64,000 bases of DNA, taken from the NCBI RefSeq assembly GCF_028023875.1, contig NZ_JAQIPB010000009.1:1-64000 (forward strand), read 5' to 3'. A program made the translations under genes and the position numbers. This DNA comes from Xenophilus arseniciresistens (GTDB taxonomy: Bacteria > Pseudomonadota > Gammaproteobacteria > Burkholderiales > Burkholderiaceae_C). Below the pieces are notes generated by a model. That model saw only the letters and a list, made by a program, of their open reading frames with translations, was not told the DNA's origin and did no database searches. Of the stretch, positions 56,830 to 64,000 are shown in pieces; position 1 is the first letter of the stretch; each line of letters begins with the position of its first letter.

Positions 56830-57621
56830 TCAGCGGTTGGCGAACACGGGCGCGCGCTTTTCGACGAAGGCGCGCGCGGCTTCGAGGTGGTCTTCGGTCT
56901 GCGCGCAGCGGATATGGCGCACGGCCTCGTGGTCCAGCGCCTGCGACAGCGTGGCGCCCTGCTCGGCCGCATTGAGGTTGGACTTGATGTGGCCCAGCGT
57001 GAGCGTCGGGCCCTGCGCCAGCTGCTGCGCGAGGGCGCGGCCTTCGTCCTCCAGCGCGGCGTCGGGCACCACGCGCGTGACCAGGCCCATCTGCAGCGCC
57101 TCGTCGGCCTTGAGCACCGGCGACAGCAGCGCGAAGGCCCGGGCGCGCGGGCCCAGCAGCTGCGTGAGGAAATACGTGCTGCCGAAGTCGCCCGAGAGCC
57201 CGACCTTGGCGAAGGCCGAGGTCATCTTCAGCGTCTCGCTGGCCACCAACAGATCGCAGGCCAGGGCCAGCGAAAGCCCGGCGCCGGCACAGGCACCGCG
57301 CACCACCGCCACCGTGGGCTTGGGCATCTCGCGCAGCAGGCGGGCGCATTCCATGTGCTCGCGCAGCTGCGCGGTGCGCGCCTCGGGCGTGGCGGCCGCG
57401 CCTTCGGCGGCGGCCATCGACTTCACGTCGCCGCCGGCGCAAAAGCCCCGGCCCGCGCCGGTCAGCACCACGGCGCGCACCTCGGGGTCGATGGCGGCAC
57501 GCCGCAGCGCGGCCAGCAGCGCATCGGTCATGCCCGGCGTCAGGGCATTGAGGCTCTGCGGCCGGTTCAGCGTGATCGTCAGCAGGCCGCCGTCGCGGCT
57601 TTCGAGCAGTTCCTGGTCCAT
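56830..57621 (-). CDS. Enoyl-CoA hydratase/isomerase (PaaG-like crotonase)
   Basis: This 263-residue crotonase has TLNRPQSLNALTPGM, GAGRGFCAGGDVKSM and RGACAGAGLSLALACD. The active-site segment KVGLSGDFGSTYFLTQLLG has Asp rather than the usual Glu pair, a PaaG-like pattern associated with isomerase activity on ring or enoyl-CoA esters. ATG 57621 is preceded by GGAGACC. It follows the CaiB gene by 36 bases. Confidence 0.92.
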   Translation of the reverse strand: MDQELLESRDGGLLTITLNRPQSLNALTPGMTDALLAALRRAAIDPEVRAVVLTGAGRGFCAGGDVKSMAAAEGAAATPEARTAQLREHMECARLLREMPKPTVAVVRGACAGAGLSLALACDLLVASETLKMTSAFAKVGLSGDFGSTYFLTQLLGPRARAFALLSPVLKADEALQMGLVTRVVPDAALEDEGRALAQQLAQGPTLTLGHIKSNLNAAEQGATLSQALDHEAVRHIRCAQTEDHLEAARAFVEKRAPVFANR

Positions 57622-57657
57622 GCGGGAGGTCTCCAATGTGTTCGTGGGTCGTGAAGT

Positions 57658-58842
57658 TCAGAGGGCGCCAGCGGCCTGGAGCGCAGCCACGCGCTCGGGA
57701 CCCGCACCCAGCCACTGCTGCAGCACCTCGGTGTTGTGTTCGCCCACGCGCGGCAGCGGGCGGCGGATCTGCAGCGGCGTGCCCGACAGATGGATGGTCA
57801 CGCCCTGCATCGGCACCTTCTGGCCGCCGAACTCGATCTCGCGGATCGCGCCGCGATGCCGCAGCTGCGGGTTCTCGACCACCTCGTCGATGCGTGCGAT
57901 CTTGGCGCAGGGCACACCCTCGGCCTCCAGCCAGGCCACGATCTGGTCGGCCTCGTGCGCCTGCATCCAGTCGGCGACGATGCCCTCCACCGCGTCGCGG
58001 TGCTCCAGGCGGCTGGCCATGGTGGCGAAGCGCGCGTCGTGAATCAGCTCGGGGCGCTTCATCGCGCGCAGCACGCGCGGGAACATGTTGTCGTCGCCGC
58101 CCACCATCAGCACATGGCGGCCGTCGCCGGCCTCGAAGGTGTTGGACGGCGCCACGTAGCGGTCGCGGCTGCCCACGCGGGTCATGGTCTGGCCCATGAG
58201 CTGCTGCTGCGGGATCGCGGTCATGAGCATGGACAGCGCGCTCTCGAGCAGCGACACGTCCACGAGCTGGCCCACGCCGCTGGCATGGCGCGCATTGAGC
58301 GCCGCCAGGATGCCCAGTGCGGCGTACATGCCGGTGGTGTAGTCGCACATGAAGGAGCCGATCATGGTCGGCGGGCCGTCCGGCTGGCCGGTCATGTCCA
58401 TCAGGCCGCTCATGGCCTGGGCCACGCCGTCGAAGCACTGCTTGTGCGCCAGCGGGCCGTCCTGGCCGAAGCCGGTGATGCGCGCCATCACCAGCCGCGG
58501 GTTGAGCGCGTGCACCGCCTCCCAGCCCAGGCCCATCTGCTCCATGGTGCCGGCGCGGAAGTTCTCGACCAGCACGTCGGCTTCGCGGATCAGCGCCTTG
58601 AGCGTGGCCAGACCTTCGGGGTTTCGCAGGTCGATGGCCAGGCTCTTCTTGTTGCGGTTGACGATGAAGGTGTACAGGCTCTGGCCGTCCACCGCGGGCA
58701 GGGCGCGGCGCGCGTACTCCCCTTCGCCGGGCGGCTCGATCTTGACCACCTCGGCGCCCATGTCGCCCAGCATCATGGCGCAGTAGGGGCCGGCAATGAA
58801 GCGCGACAGATCGAGCACGCGCACGCCTTCGAGGGATGTCAT
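57658..58842 (-). CDS. CaiB/BaiF-family CoA-transferase
   Basis: This 394-residue family III CoA-transferase starts with LEGVRVLDLSRFIAGPYCAMMLGDMGAEVVKIEPP, here noted by its core LSRFIAGPYCAMMLGDMGAE, and contains NRNKKSLAIDLRNPEG and GSFMCDYTTGMYAALGI. It moves CoA between acids without ATP, so the locus can activate its substrate by two routes: this enzyme and the AMP ligases. It is the first gene of the - strand operon; an AGGAGACC lies ahead of the ATG, and a putative GntR operator is 65-79 bases upstream. Confidence 0.93.
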   Translation of the reverse strand: MTSLEGVRVLDLSRFIAGPYCAMMLGDMGAEVVKIEPPGEGEYARRALPAVDGQSLYTFIVNRNKKSLAIDLRNPEGLATLKALIREADVLVENFRAGTMEQMGLGWEAVHALNPRLVMARITGFGQDGPLAHKQCFDGVAQAMSGLMDMTGQPDGPPTMIGSFMCDYTTGMYAALGILAALNARHASGVGQLVDVSLLESALSMLMTAIPQQQLMGQTMTRVGSRDRYVAPSNTFEAGDGRHVLMVGGDDNMFPRVLRAMKRPELIHDARFATMASRLEHRDAVEGIVADWMQAHEADQIVAWLEAEGVPCAKIARIDEVVENPQLRHRGAIREIEFGGQKVPMQGVTIHLSGTPLQIRRPLPRVGEHNTEVLQQWLGAGPERVAALQAAGAL

Positions 58843-58906
58843 CGGACCGGGTCTCCTGGTTCTGCGGCGCACGCCGGGTCAGCTTCGTGCGCTTTGGTTT
58901 TGTTAA

Positions 58907-58921
58907 TTTGTTATATCATAT
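58907..58921. promoter_or_regulatory. Putative GntR operator in caiB/VOC divergent promoter
   Basis: TTTGTTATATCATAT, with near-palindrome TGTTATATCA, sits in the 95-base AT-rich divergent region and so could control both the caiB operon and the VOC-ACAD pair. It matches the sites upstream of gntR and of the receptor gene at 13 of 15 positions each. Confidence 0.65.
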
Positions 58922-58937
58922 TTTCAGGAGACAACCG

Positions 58938-59765
58938 ATGACACCCAACAAGACCGATGGGGCACCAGGCGGCCCCGCCCAGGGCGCAGTTCCCGCGCCC
59001 TTTCTGCGCCTGCGCCAGATCTGCCTGGTGGCGCGCGAACTCGATGCGGTGGTTCAGGACCTGTGCGCCGTGTTCGGCGTGCAGGTCTGCCACCGCGACC
59101 CGGAGGTGGGCCAGTTCGGCCTGCACAACGCGCTGATGCCTTTCGGCCAGCAGTTCCTGGAGGTGGTGGCGCCCGTGCGCGAGGGCACCACGGCCGGCCG
59201 CTACCTGGAGCGCCGCGGCGGCGACGGGGGCTACATGGTGATCCTGGACAGCGAGGCGCTGCCGCGCTGGCGCACGCATGTGGCCGACATCGGCGTGCGC
59301 ATCGCGGCGCCGCTGGCCCTTGGCGACTATGAAGGCATGCAGCTGCACCCGCGCGACACGGGCGGCGCGCTGCTGGAGATCAACACCACCTTGAACGGGA
59401 GCGACCTGGACGGCCCCTACTGGCCGGCCGGTGCGCACTGGCAGCAGCATGTGTCGACCGCGCGCGTGGCCGGCTTCGCGGGCGCCGTGCTGCAGTCGAC
59501 CCAGCCGCAGGCCCTGGCCGAGCGCTGGAGCCGCATCCTGCAGCGGCCCGTGCGGCACTCTGGCAGGCAGTGGGAGACGGCCGTCGACAACGCCGTGCTG
59601 CGCTTCGCACCCGAGACCGACGGGCGCGGCGAAGGCCTGGCCGCCGTGGTGCTGCGCACGCACGATGCGGCGGCCATCCGCGCCACGGCACAGGCGCGCG
59701 GGCTACCGGTTGAGACCAACAGCGTCATGGTCTGCGGCGTGCGATTCGTGCTGGCCGAAGACTGA
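58938..59765 (+). CDS. Two-module VOC/glyoxalase-like protein
   Basis: This 275-residue protein contains two VOC-like modules, about 20-140 (LRQICLVARELDAVVQDLCAVFGV; QFLEVVAPVREGTTAGRYL) and 150-275 (VAGFAGAVLQSTQPQALAERWSRIL). The usual N-terminal metal His is replaced in the first module (RQICLVA), so ordinary metal-dependent glyoxalase chemistry is doubtful. A CAGGAGACAA ribosome-binding site precedes ATG 58938. It is the first gene of a GntR-motif-controlled pair with an acyl-CoA dehydrogenase gene 44 bases downstream. The function is unknown. Confidence 0.82.
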   Translation: MTPNKTDGAPGGPAQGAVPAPFLRLRQICLVARELDAVVQDLCAVFGVQVCHRDPEVGQFGLHNALMPFGQQFLEVVAPVREGTTAGRYLERRGGDGGYMVILDSEALPRWRTHVADIGVRIAAPLALGDYEGMQLHPRDTGGALLEINTTLNGSDLDGPYWPAGAHWQQHVSTARVAGFAGAVLQSTQPQALAERWSRILQRPVRHSGRQWETAVDNAVLRFAPETDGRGEGLAAVVLRTHDAAAIRATAQARGLPVETNSVMVCGVRFVLAED

Positions 59766-59809
59766 GCCCGGCGTCCCGACACACGAACCCGAACTGGAGA
59801 CAAAACCCC

Positions 59810-61006
59810 ATGGAACTCGCTTTCACCGCCGAGGAGCGCGCCTTTGCCGACGAAGTGCGCCAATTCATCGCCGAGAACCTGCCGAAGGACATCTCGCGCC
59901 GCGTCGAACACGACCTGCACATGGAGCGCGAGGATTCCATGCGCTGGCAGCAGATCCTCGGGCGGCGCGGCTGGCATGCCTACACCTGGCCGGTCTCGCA
60001 GGGCGGCCCGGGCTGGAGCGCGACGCAGCGCTACCTGTTCGAGGTCATCAGCGGCGAGATGAACTGCCCCACCATCCAGCCCTTCGGGCCGCGCATGGTG
60101 GGCCCGGTGATCTACAACTTCGGCACCGAGGCGCAGAAGGCGCAGCACCTGCCGGGCATCCGCGATTCGACGGTGTGGTGGTGCCAGGGCTATTCGGAGC
60201 CGCAGTCCGGCTCGGACCTGGCGTCGCTCGCCACACGGGCCGACGACCACGGCGACCACTACCTCGTGAACGGCCAGAAGATCTGGACTTCCTACGCCCA
60301 CCATGCCGACTGGATGTTCTGCCTGGTGCGCACGGGGCGCGAGGGGCGCAAGCAGGAGGGCATTTCCTTCCTGCTGATCGACATGAAGACGCCGGGCATC
60401 GAGATCCAGCCCATCCCGATGCTGGAGGGCACGCATTCGTTCAACGCCGTGTTCTTCACCGACGTGAAGGTGCCCAAGGCCAACCTCGTCGGCGAGGAAG
60501 GCCGCGGCTGGAGCTACGCCAAGTTCCTGCTGGAGCACGAGCGCGTGGAGAACTCCAACATCGGCTTCTCCACCTTCGCGCTGCGGCGCCTGCACCGCAT
60601 GGTGCGCGAACTGGAGGAAGGCGGCCGGCCGCTGATCGAGCGCCCGCTGCTGCGCGCGCGCATCGCCAAGGTGCAGGCCCAGCTCAAGGCGCTGGAGATG
60701 AACACGCTGCGCGCGCTCTCCAGCATGGGCAGCGGGAGTTCGCCGGGCGCGGGGCTGGCGTCGGCACTGAAGATCCGCGGCACCGAGATCGGCCAGCAAC
60801 TGACCGAGCTGCTCGCGCAGGCCGCCGGTGCCCAGGGCCAGCGGCTGGACCCGGCACTGGCGCACGGCGAAGGCGACCTGGACCCCATCACGGCCAGCGT
60901 GCGCGGCGCACCGGCCAACTATTTCTGGCGGCGGGCCATGTCGATCTACGGCGGCAGCAACGAGATCCAGCGCAACATCATCGCCAAGCAGGTGCTGGGG
61001 CTTTGA
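59810..61006 (+). CDS. Acyl-CoA dehydrogenase, large-subunit type (paralogue)
   Basis: This 398-residue flavoprotein is a close relative of the one at 37969-39171: both carry WWCQGYSEP.(A/S)GSDLA, VNGQKIWTSYAH.ADWMFCL and GYxxIYGGS.E near the C-terminus (here IYGGSNEIQRNIIAKQ). The usual catalytic Glu position is again Gly. Unlike its paralogue it has no adjacent small-subunit gene, so it may share that subunit or act as a homo-oligomer. GGAGACAAAACCCC precedes its ATG. It ends before a convergent receptor gene. Confidence 0.92.
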   Translation: MELAFTAEERAFADEVRQFIAENLPKDISRRVEHDLHMEREDSMRWQQILGRRGWHAYTWPVSQGGPGWSATQRYLFEVISGEMNCPTIQPFGPRMVGPVIYNFGTEAQKAQHLPGIRDSTVWWCQGYSEPQSGSDLASLATRADDHGDHYLVNGQKIWTSYAHHADWMFCLVRTGREGRKQEGISFLLIDMKTPGIEIQPIPMLEGTHSFNAVFFTDVKVPKANLVGEEGRGWSYAKFLLEHERVENSNIGFSTFALRRLHRMVRELEEGGRPLIERPLLRARIAKVQAQLKALEMNTLRALSSMGSGSSPGAGLASALKIRGTEIGQQLTELLAQAAGAQGQRLDPALAHGEGDLDPITASVRGAPANYFWRRAMSIYGGSNEIQRNIIAKQVLGL

Positions 61007-61013
61007 TGCGCAC

Positions 61014-61046
61014 GGCGCGGCGGCCGCGCCCCGCGTCTTCGTTTTT
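61014..61046. terminator. Possible terminator between convergent ACAD and receptor genes
   Basis: A perfect seven-base stem GGCGCGG (61014-61020) / CCGCGCC (61024-61030) with a three-base loop lies just after the dehydrogenase stop; a run of five Ts follows about 11 bases later at 61042-61046. The stem is strong but the T-tract is offset, so efficiency is uncertain. Confidence 0.4.
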
Positions 61047-61057
61047 GCGCCTGCCTG

Positions 61058-62218
61058 CTACTGGACGATGCGCCCGCCCGCGCCGAACATGGCGAAGTCC
61101 ACGTAGCGCGAGGCGGTCTGGTCGCCCAGGCTGAAGTCCAGCGTGTAGCCGCCCACGTCCACGGCCTTGGCCGCGTTCAGGGCCGTGGCCACGCTGGCGG
61201 CCGTGGGGTTGCCAAGGCCTTCGATCACCTGGGTCAGCGCCCGCGCGGCGACGAAGCCTTCGATGGAGCGGGCCGAGAGGTCCGGGTCCTTGGCGGCGTT
61301 GCGCAGCGCCTGGTAGTCGCGCACCACCGCGCGGCCCTGGTCACTGGGCAGGGGCAGCACCACAGAGAAGGCATAGCCGCGTGCGCCGTCATCGCCCAGC
61401 GCCTTGCGCAGCGCGTCGGTGTCGATGATGGACATGCCGTAGAGCATGGCGCCGGCACCGCCCGCGGCACGGTACTGCTTGACGAACTCGATGCCCGCGG
61501 CCGTGGTCGCGCCGAGGAACACGGCCTGCGGCTGCGCCTTCACCATCTGCGCCACCGCCGGGCCCACCGCGGTGGTGTTGCGCGCATAGGTGGCGTTGGC
61601 CACCAGCTGGATGCCGAACTGCCTGGCCGCGGCCTCGGCGCCCACCAGCACGTCCTGGCCCAGCCCGTCGTCCTGGTTCACCAGGCCCACGCGCTGCACA
61701 CCCATGGTCGACAGGTTGCGGAACAGCCGCGCCACCTCGTCGTGGTAGCTGGCCTTGACCACATGCATGCCCTGCGCGCGCGCGATGCTGCTGGCGCCCG
61801 ACACCGCGCCCATCATGGCCACGCGCTGCTGCACCAGCACGCCGTACTTCGCCAGGGCCTCGAGGTTGGTGGTGCCCACGGTGCCCAGCAGCGCAATGGG
61901 CGCTTCCTGCGCGATCACCTCGCGCACCAGCTTGATGGTCTGATCGGCCTTTTGCGCATCGTCACGCGTGACGAACTTGATGGGCCGGCCCTTGATGCCG
62001 CCGCGCGCGTTCACGGCCTCGAAATGCAGCTTGGCCCCTGCATGCACCGCCCGGCCCGTGACGGCCTGCGGCCCGCTGAAGGGCGCGACCTGCGCGATCA
62101 CCAGCGGATCGGCCGCCCGCGCCAGCGGCAGGCCCAGGCCTGACAGGGCCAGCCCGGCAACGAAGCGGCGACGCGTGCCGGCCGCGTCCAGGAGGGGAAA
62201 GTTGTTCGGAGAGGTCAT
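61058..62218 (-). CDS. Type I periplasmic substrate-binding protein, ABC transporter
   Basis: This 386-residue LivJ-like receptor has an export signal with a twin-arginine-like start (TRRRFVAGLALSGLGLPLARA) and the two-lobe fold (IAQVAPFSGPQAVTGRAVHAGAKL; RVGLVNQDDGLGQDVLVGAE). It is not a close paralogue of the two receptors at 43784-46308. No transporter genes adjoin it, so it is an orphan receptor that may deliver to the Liv-type transporter at 40344-43787 or belong to another system. It converges on the dehydrogenase gene. Confidence 0.9.
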   Translation of the reverse strand: MTSPNNFPLLDAAGTRRRFVAGLALSGLGLPLARAADPLVIAQVAPFSGPQAVTGRAVHAGAKLHFEAVNARGGIKGRPIKFVTRDDAQKADQTIKLVREVIAQEAPIALLGTVGTTNLEALAKYGVLVQQRVAMMGAVSGASSIARAQGMHVVKASYHDEVARLFRNLSTMGVQRVGLVNQDDGLGQDVLVGAEAAARQFGIQLVANATYARNTTAVGPAVAQMVKAQPQAVFLGATTAAGIEFVKQYRAAGGAGAMLYGMSIIDTDALRKALGDDGARGYAFSVVLPLPSDQGRAVVRDYQALRNAAKDPDLSARSIEGFVAARALTQVIEGLGNPTAASVATALNAAKAVDVGGYTLDFSLGDQTASRYVDFAMFGAGGRIVQ

Positions 62219-62333
62219 CGCCGTGCTCTAGATGTAAGTTCAGCTGTGAAGATGCAATCAGCCGCACAGGATAGACGCGCTGGCGGCGCGCGGCCCTTTG
62301 CGCTTTCTCCGGGCGTGAAGCGGGCCGTTTCTG

Positions 62334-64000
62334 CTAGGGCGCCGCAGCGGCGCCTTCCGGTGCGGGCCAGGCCATTTCGCTGGCCACCAGCGGCTTGCCG
62401 ATGGGCGCGGCGGCCTTGCCCACGCGCACGGCCGCCATGTCCTGCTCGTTCGGGTACTGGTTGGCGAGCCAGTAGTCGAAGACCCGGCGCACGATGGGGG
62501 CCGCATGGGCGGCACCGAAGCCCGCGTTCTCGACGATCACGGCCACGGCGATCTTCGGGTCTTCGGCCGGCGCAAAGGCCGCGAACAGCGAATGGTCGCG
62601 CTGGTGCTCCTCGAGCAGCTTGGGGTTGTACTTGACGTTGCGCCCCAGGCTCACGGCCTGCGCGGTGCCGGTCTTGCCGGCCGAGGTGTAGGCGGCGCCC
62701 GCAAACACGCGGGTGCCCGTGCCGCCCTTGTTCACGGCCACCAGGGCATTGCGGATCACGTCCACGTTCTTGGGCTTGTAGCCCAGGTTCTGGCCCGGCG
62801 GCTGCTCGATCAGGCGCACCTCGCCCGTCACGGTGTTCTTGATGGCGCGGGCCAGGTGCGGCCGGTGGTGGATGCCGCCGTTGGCCAGCGTGGCCTCGGC
62901 CAGCGCCAGCTGCAGCATGGTGAAGTTGTTGTAGCCCTGGCCGATGCCCAGCGACACGGTCTCGCCCGGGAACCAGCGCTGCTGCTCGGGCCGCCGGTAG
63001 GTGGCGCGCTTCCAGGCCATGCTGGGCAGCGTGCCGCGCACCTCGCCGTTGAGGTCGATGCCCGTGATCTGTCCGAAGCCCAGCGGCTTCATGAAGTCGT
63101 GGATGGCGTCCACGCCCATTTCGACGGCCAGCGAATAGAAGTAGGTGTTGCTCGAATGCTGGATGGCGCGGTGCATGTCCACCCCGCCCAGCCCGCCTTC
63201 GTGGCTGCGGAAGGTGTGGCCGCCGAAGGTGTAGAAGCCCGGGTCGTTCTGCACCACGTTGGCGGCGCGCTTGCCGGTTTCGAGCGCGGCCAGCCCCATG
63301 AAGGGCTTGTAGGTGGAGCCCGGCGGGTAGGTGCCGCGCAGCGCGCGGTTGAGCAGCGGCTTGTCGATGGATTCGTTGAGCGCCTGCCAGCTTTCGGTGT
63401 CGATGCCCTCCACAAAGAGGTTCGGGTCGAAGGTGGGCTTGGAGACGAAGGCCAGGATTTCGCCGGTGCGCGGATCGATGGCCACCAGCGCGCCGCGGCG
63501 CTCGCCGAACATCTCCTCCACCAGCCGCTGCAGCCGGATGTCCAGCGTGAGCATGACGGTGTCGCCCGGCGTGGCCGGGTGGCTGCCCAGGCGCCGCACG
63601 GCGCGCCCGCCGGCCGAGGTCTCCATCTGCTCCACGCCGGTCTGGCCGTGCAGCACCTTCTCGTAGCTCTGCTCGATGCCCAGCTTGCCGATGTAGTCGG
63701 TGCCCTTGTAGTTGGCCTGGTCCTCCTCGGGCCAGTCCTCCATCTGGGTCTTCTCGCGCTGGTTGATGCGGCCGATGTAGCCCAGCACATGCGCACCCAC
63801 TTCGCCCAGCGGGTAGTTGCGAAACAGCCGGGCCTTGATCTCCACGCCCGGAAAACGGTAGCGCTGGGCCGCGAAGCGTGCCACTTCCTCGTCGGTCAGG
63901 CGCGTGCGCAGCGGCACCGAGTCGAAGCTGCGCGAGTCCTCGCGCAGGCGCTTGAAGCGGCGCCGGTCGCGCGGCTGCACGTCCACGATCTCGGCCAGCT
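62334..64000 (-). CDS. mrdA: Penicillin-binding protein 2 (MrdA), 3' part
   Basis: The frame runs off the right edge, so the N-terminal membrane anchor is missing; about 555 residues are visible. Transpeptidase motifs are intact: the active-site SxxK in PPGSTYKPF (serine codon at 63317-63315), SSN in QHSSNTYF (63155-63147) and KTG in AGKTGTAQ (K at 62675-62673). The N-terminal dimerisation region (FPGVEIKARLFRNYPLG) is also present. PBP2 cross-links peptidoglycan for cell elongation with RodA. The upstream rodA/mreCD genes, if present, lie outside the window. Confidence 0.96.
   Translation of the reverse strand, partial: LAEIVDVQPRDRRRFKRLREDSRSFDSVPLRTRLTDEEVARFAAQRYRFPGVEIKARLFRNYPLGEVGAHVLGYIGRINQREKTQMEDWPEEDQANYKGTDYIGKLGIEQSYEKVLHGQTGVEQMETSAGGRAVRRLGSHPATPGDTVMLTLDIRLQRLVEEMFGERRGALVAIDPRTGEILAFVSKPTFDPNLFVEGIDTESWQALNESIDKPLLNRALRGTYPPGSTYKPFMGLAALETGKRAANVVQNDPGFYTFGGHTFRSHEGGLGGVDMHRAIQHSSNTYFYSLAVEMGVDAIHDFMKPLGFGQITGIDLNGEVRGTLPSMAWKRATYRRPEQQRWFPGETVSLGIGQGYNNFTMLQLALAEATLANGGIHHRPHLARAIKNTVTGEVRLIEQPPGQNLGYKPKNVDVIRNALVAVNKGGTGTRVFAGAAYTSAGKTGTAQAVSLGRNVKYNPKLLEEHQRDHSLFAAFAPAEDPKIAVAVIVENAGFGAAHAAPIVRRVFDYWLANQYPNEQDMAAVRVGKAAAPIGKPLVASEMAWPAPEGAAAAP

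Overview
The window looks like a chromosomal segment of a high-GC betaproteobacterium, most probably a member of the Comamonadaceae (Burkholderiales). The reasons are a Bug-type solute-binding protein at the left edge, the divergent bamE/fur pair, the abundance of acyl-CoA dehydrogenase, AMP-ligase and Liv-type transporter genes, the recurrent GGAGACA(A) ribosome-binding site, and GC-rich intergenic repeats of a kind I associate with this family. This assignment is inference; no rRNA is present. Coding density is high and I see no tRNA, rRNA, CRISPR array, intact insertion sequence or prophage. Layout: 1-531 is the 3' end of a Bug-type binding protein. 651-13258 is a complete glycogen/alpha-glucan operon on the + strand: GH13 alpha-glucosidase, glgB, glgX, glgC, glgA, glgP. 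It is interrupted between glgB and glgX by a compositionally different island (about 4560-5840) carrying a HEPN-like orphan gene and a strong inverted repeat. 13259-22132 is housekeeping and mixed metabolism: exbD, exbB, dapB, bamE, fur, an alanine-rich exported protein, a LysR regulator, an exported amidohydrolase, a dienelactone hydrolase, a DsbA-fold isomerase, an SDR and a MarC protein. 22149-25889 (- strand) is an Mla-type lipid transport operon in which a STAS domain appears fused to the permease. 26036-36328 holds a LysR/mmsA divergent pair, a type II toxin-antitoxin pair, a GMC oxidoreductase, a GNAT, a VWA lipoprotein, an AmtB channel, a candidate small RNA and a TauE/SafE exporter. 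From 36353 to about 62218 the window is one large acid-catabolic region. An eight-gene - strand operon (46308 down to 36353) encodes two paralogous binding proteins, a LivH-LivM fusion, LivG, LivF, a pair of acyl-CoA dehydrogenases and an acyl-CoA ligase. A + strand block (47921-51653) encodes an APH-type kinase, a VOC-like protein, a MaoC hydratase and an ACAD10/11-like dehydrogenase, with a divergent LysR gene. A second - strand operon (58842 down to 52536) encodes a CaiB CoA-transferase, two crotonases, an SDR, a GntR/FCD regulator and a second acyl-CoA ligase. Divergent from it are a second VOC-like protein and another acyl-CoA dehydrogenase (58938-61006), followed by a further binding protein gene. 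A near-identical 15-base motif (consensus TTKGTTATAWCRKAT) occurs upstream of the transporter operon, of gntR, and in the caiB/VOC divergent promoter, suggesting that the GntR protein controls transport, activation and beta-oxidation of one unidentified acid. The right edge is the 3' part of mrdA (PBP2).
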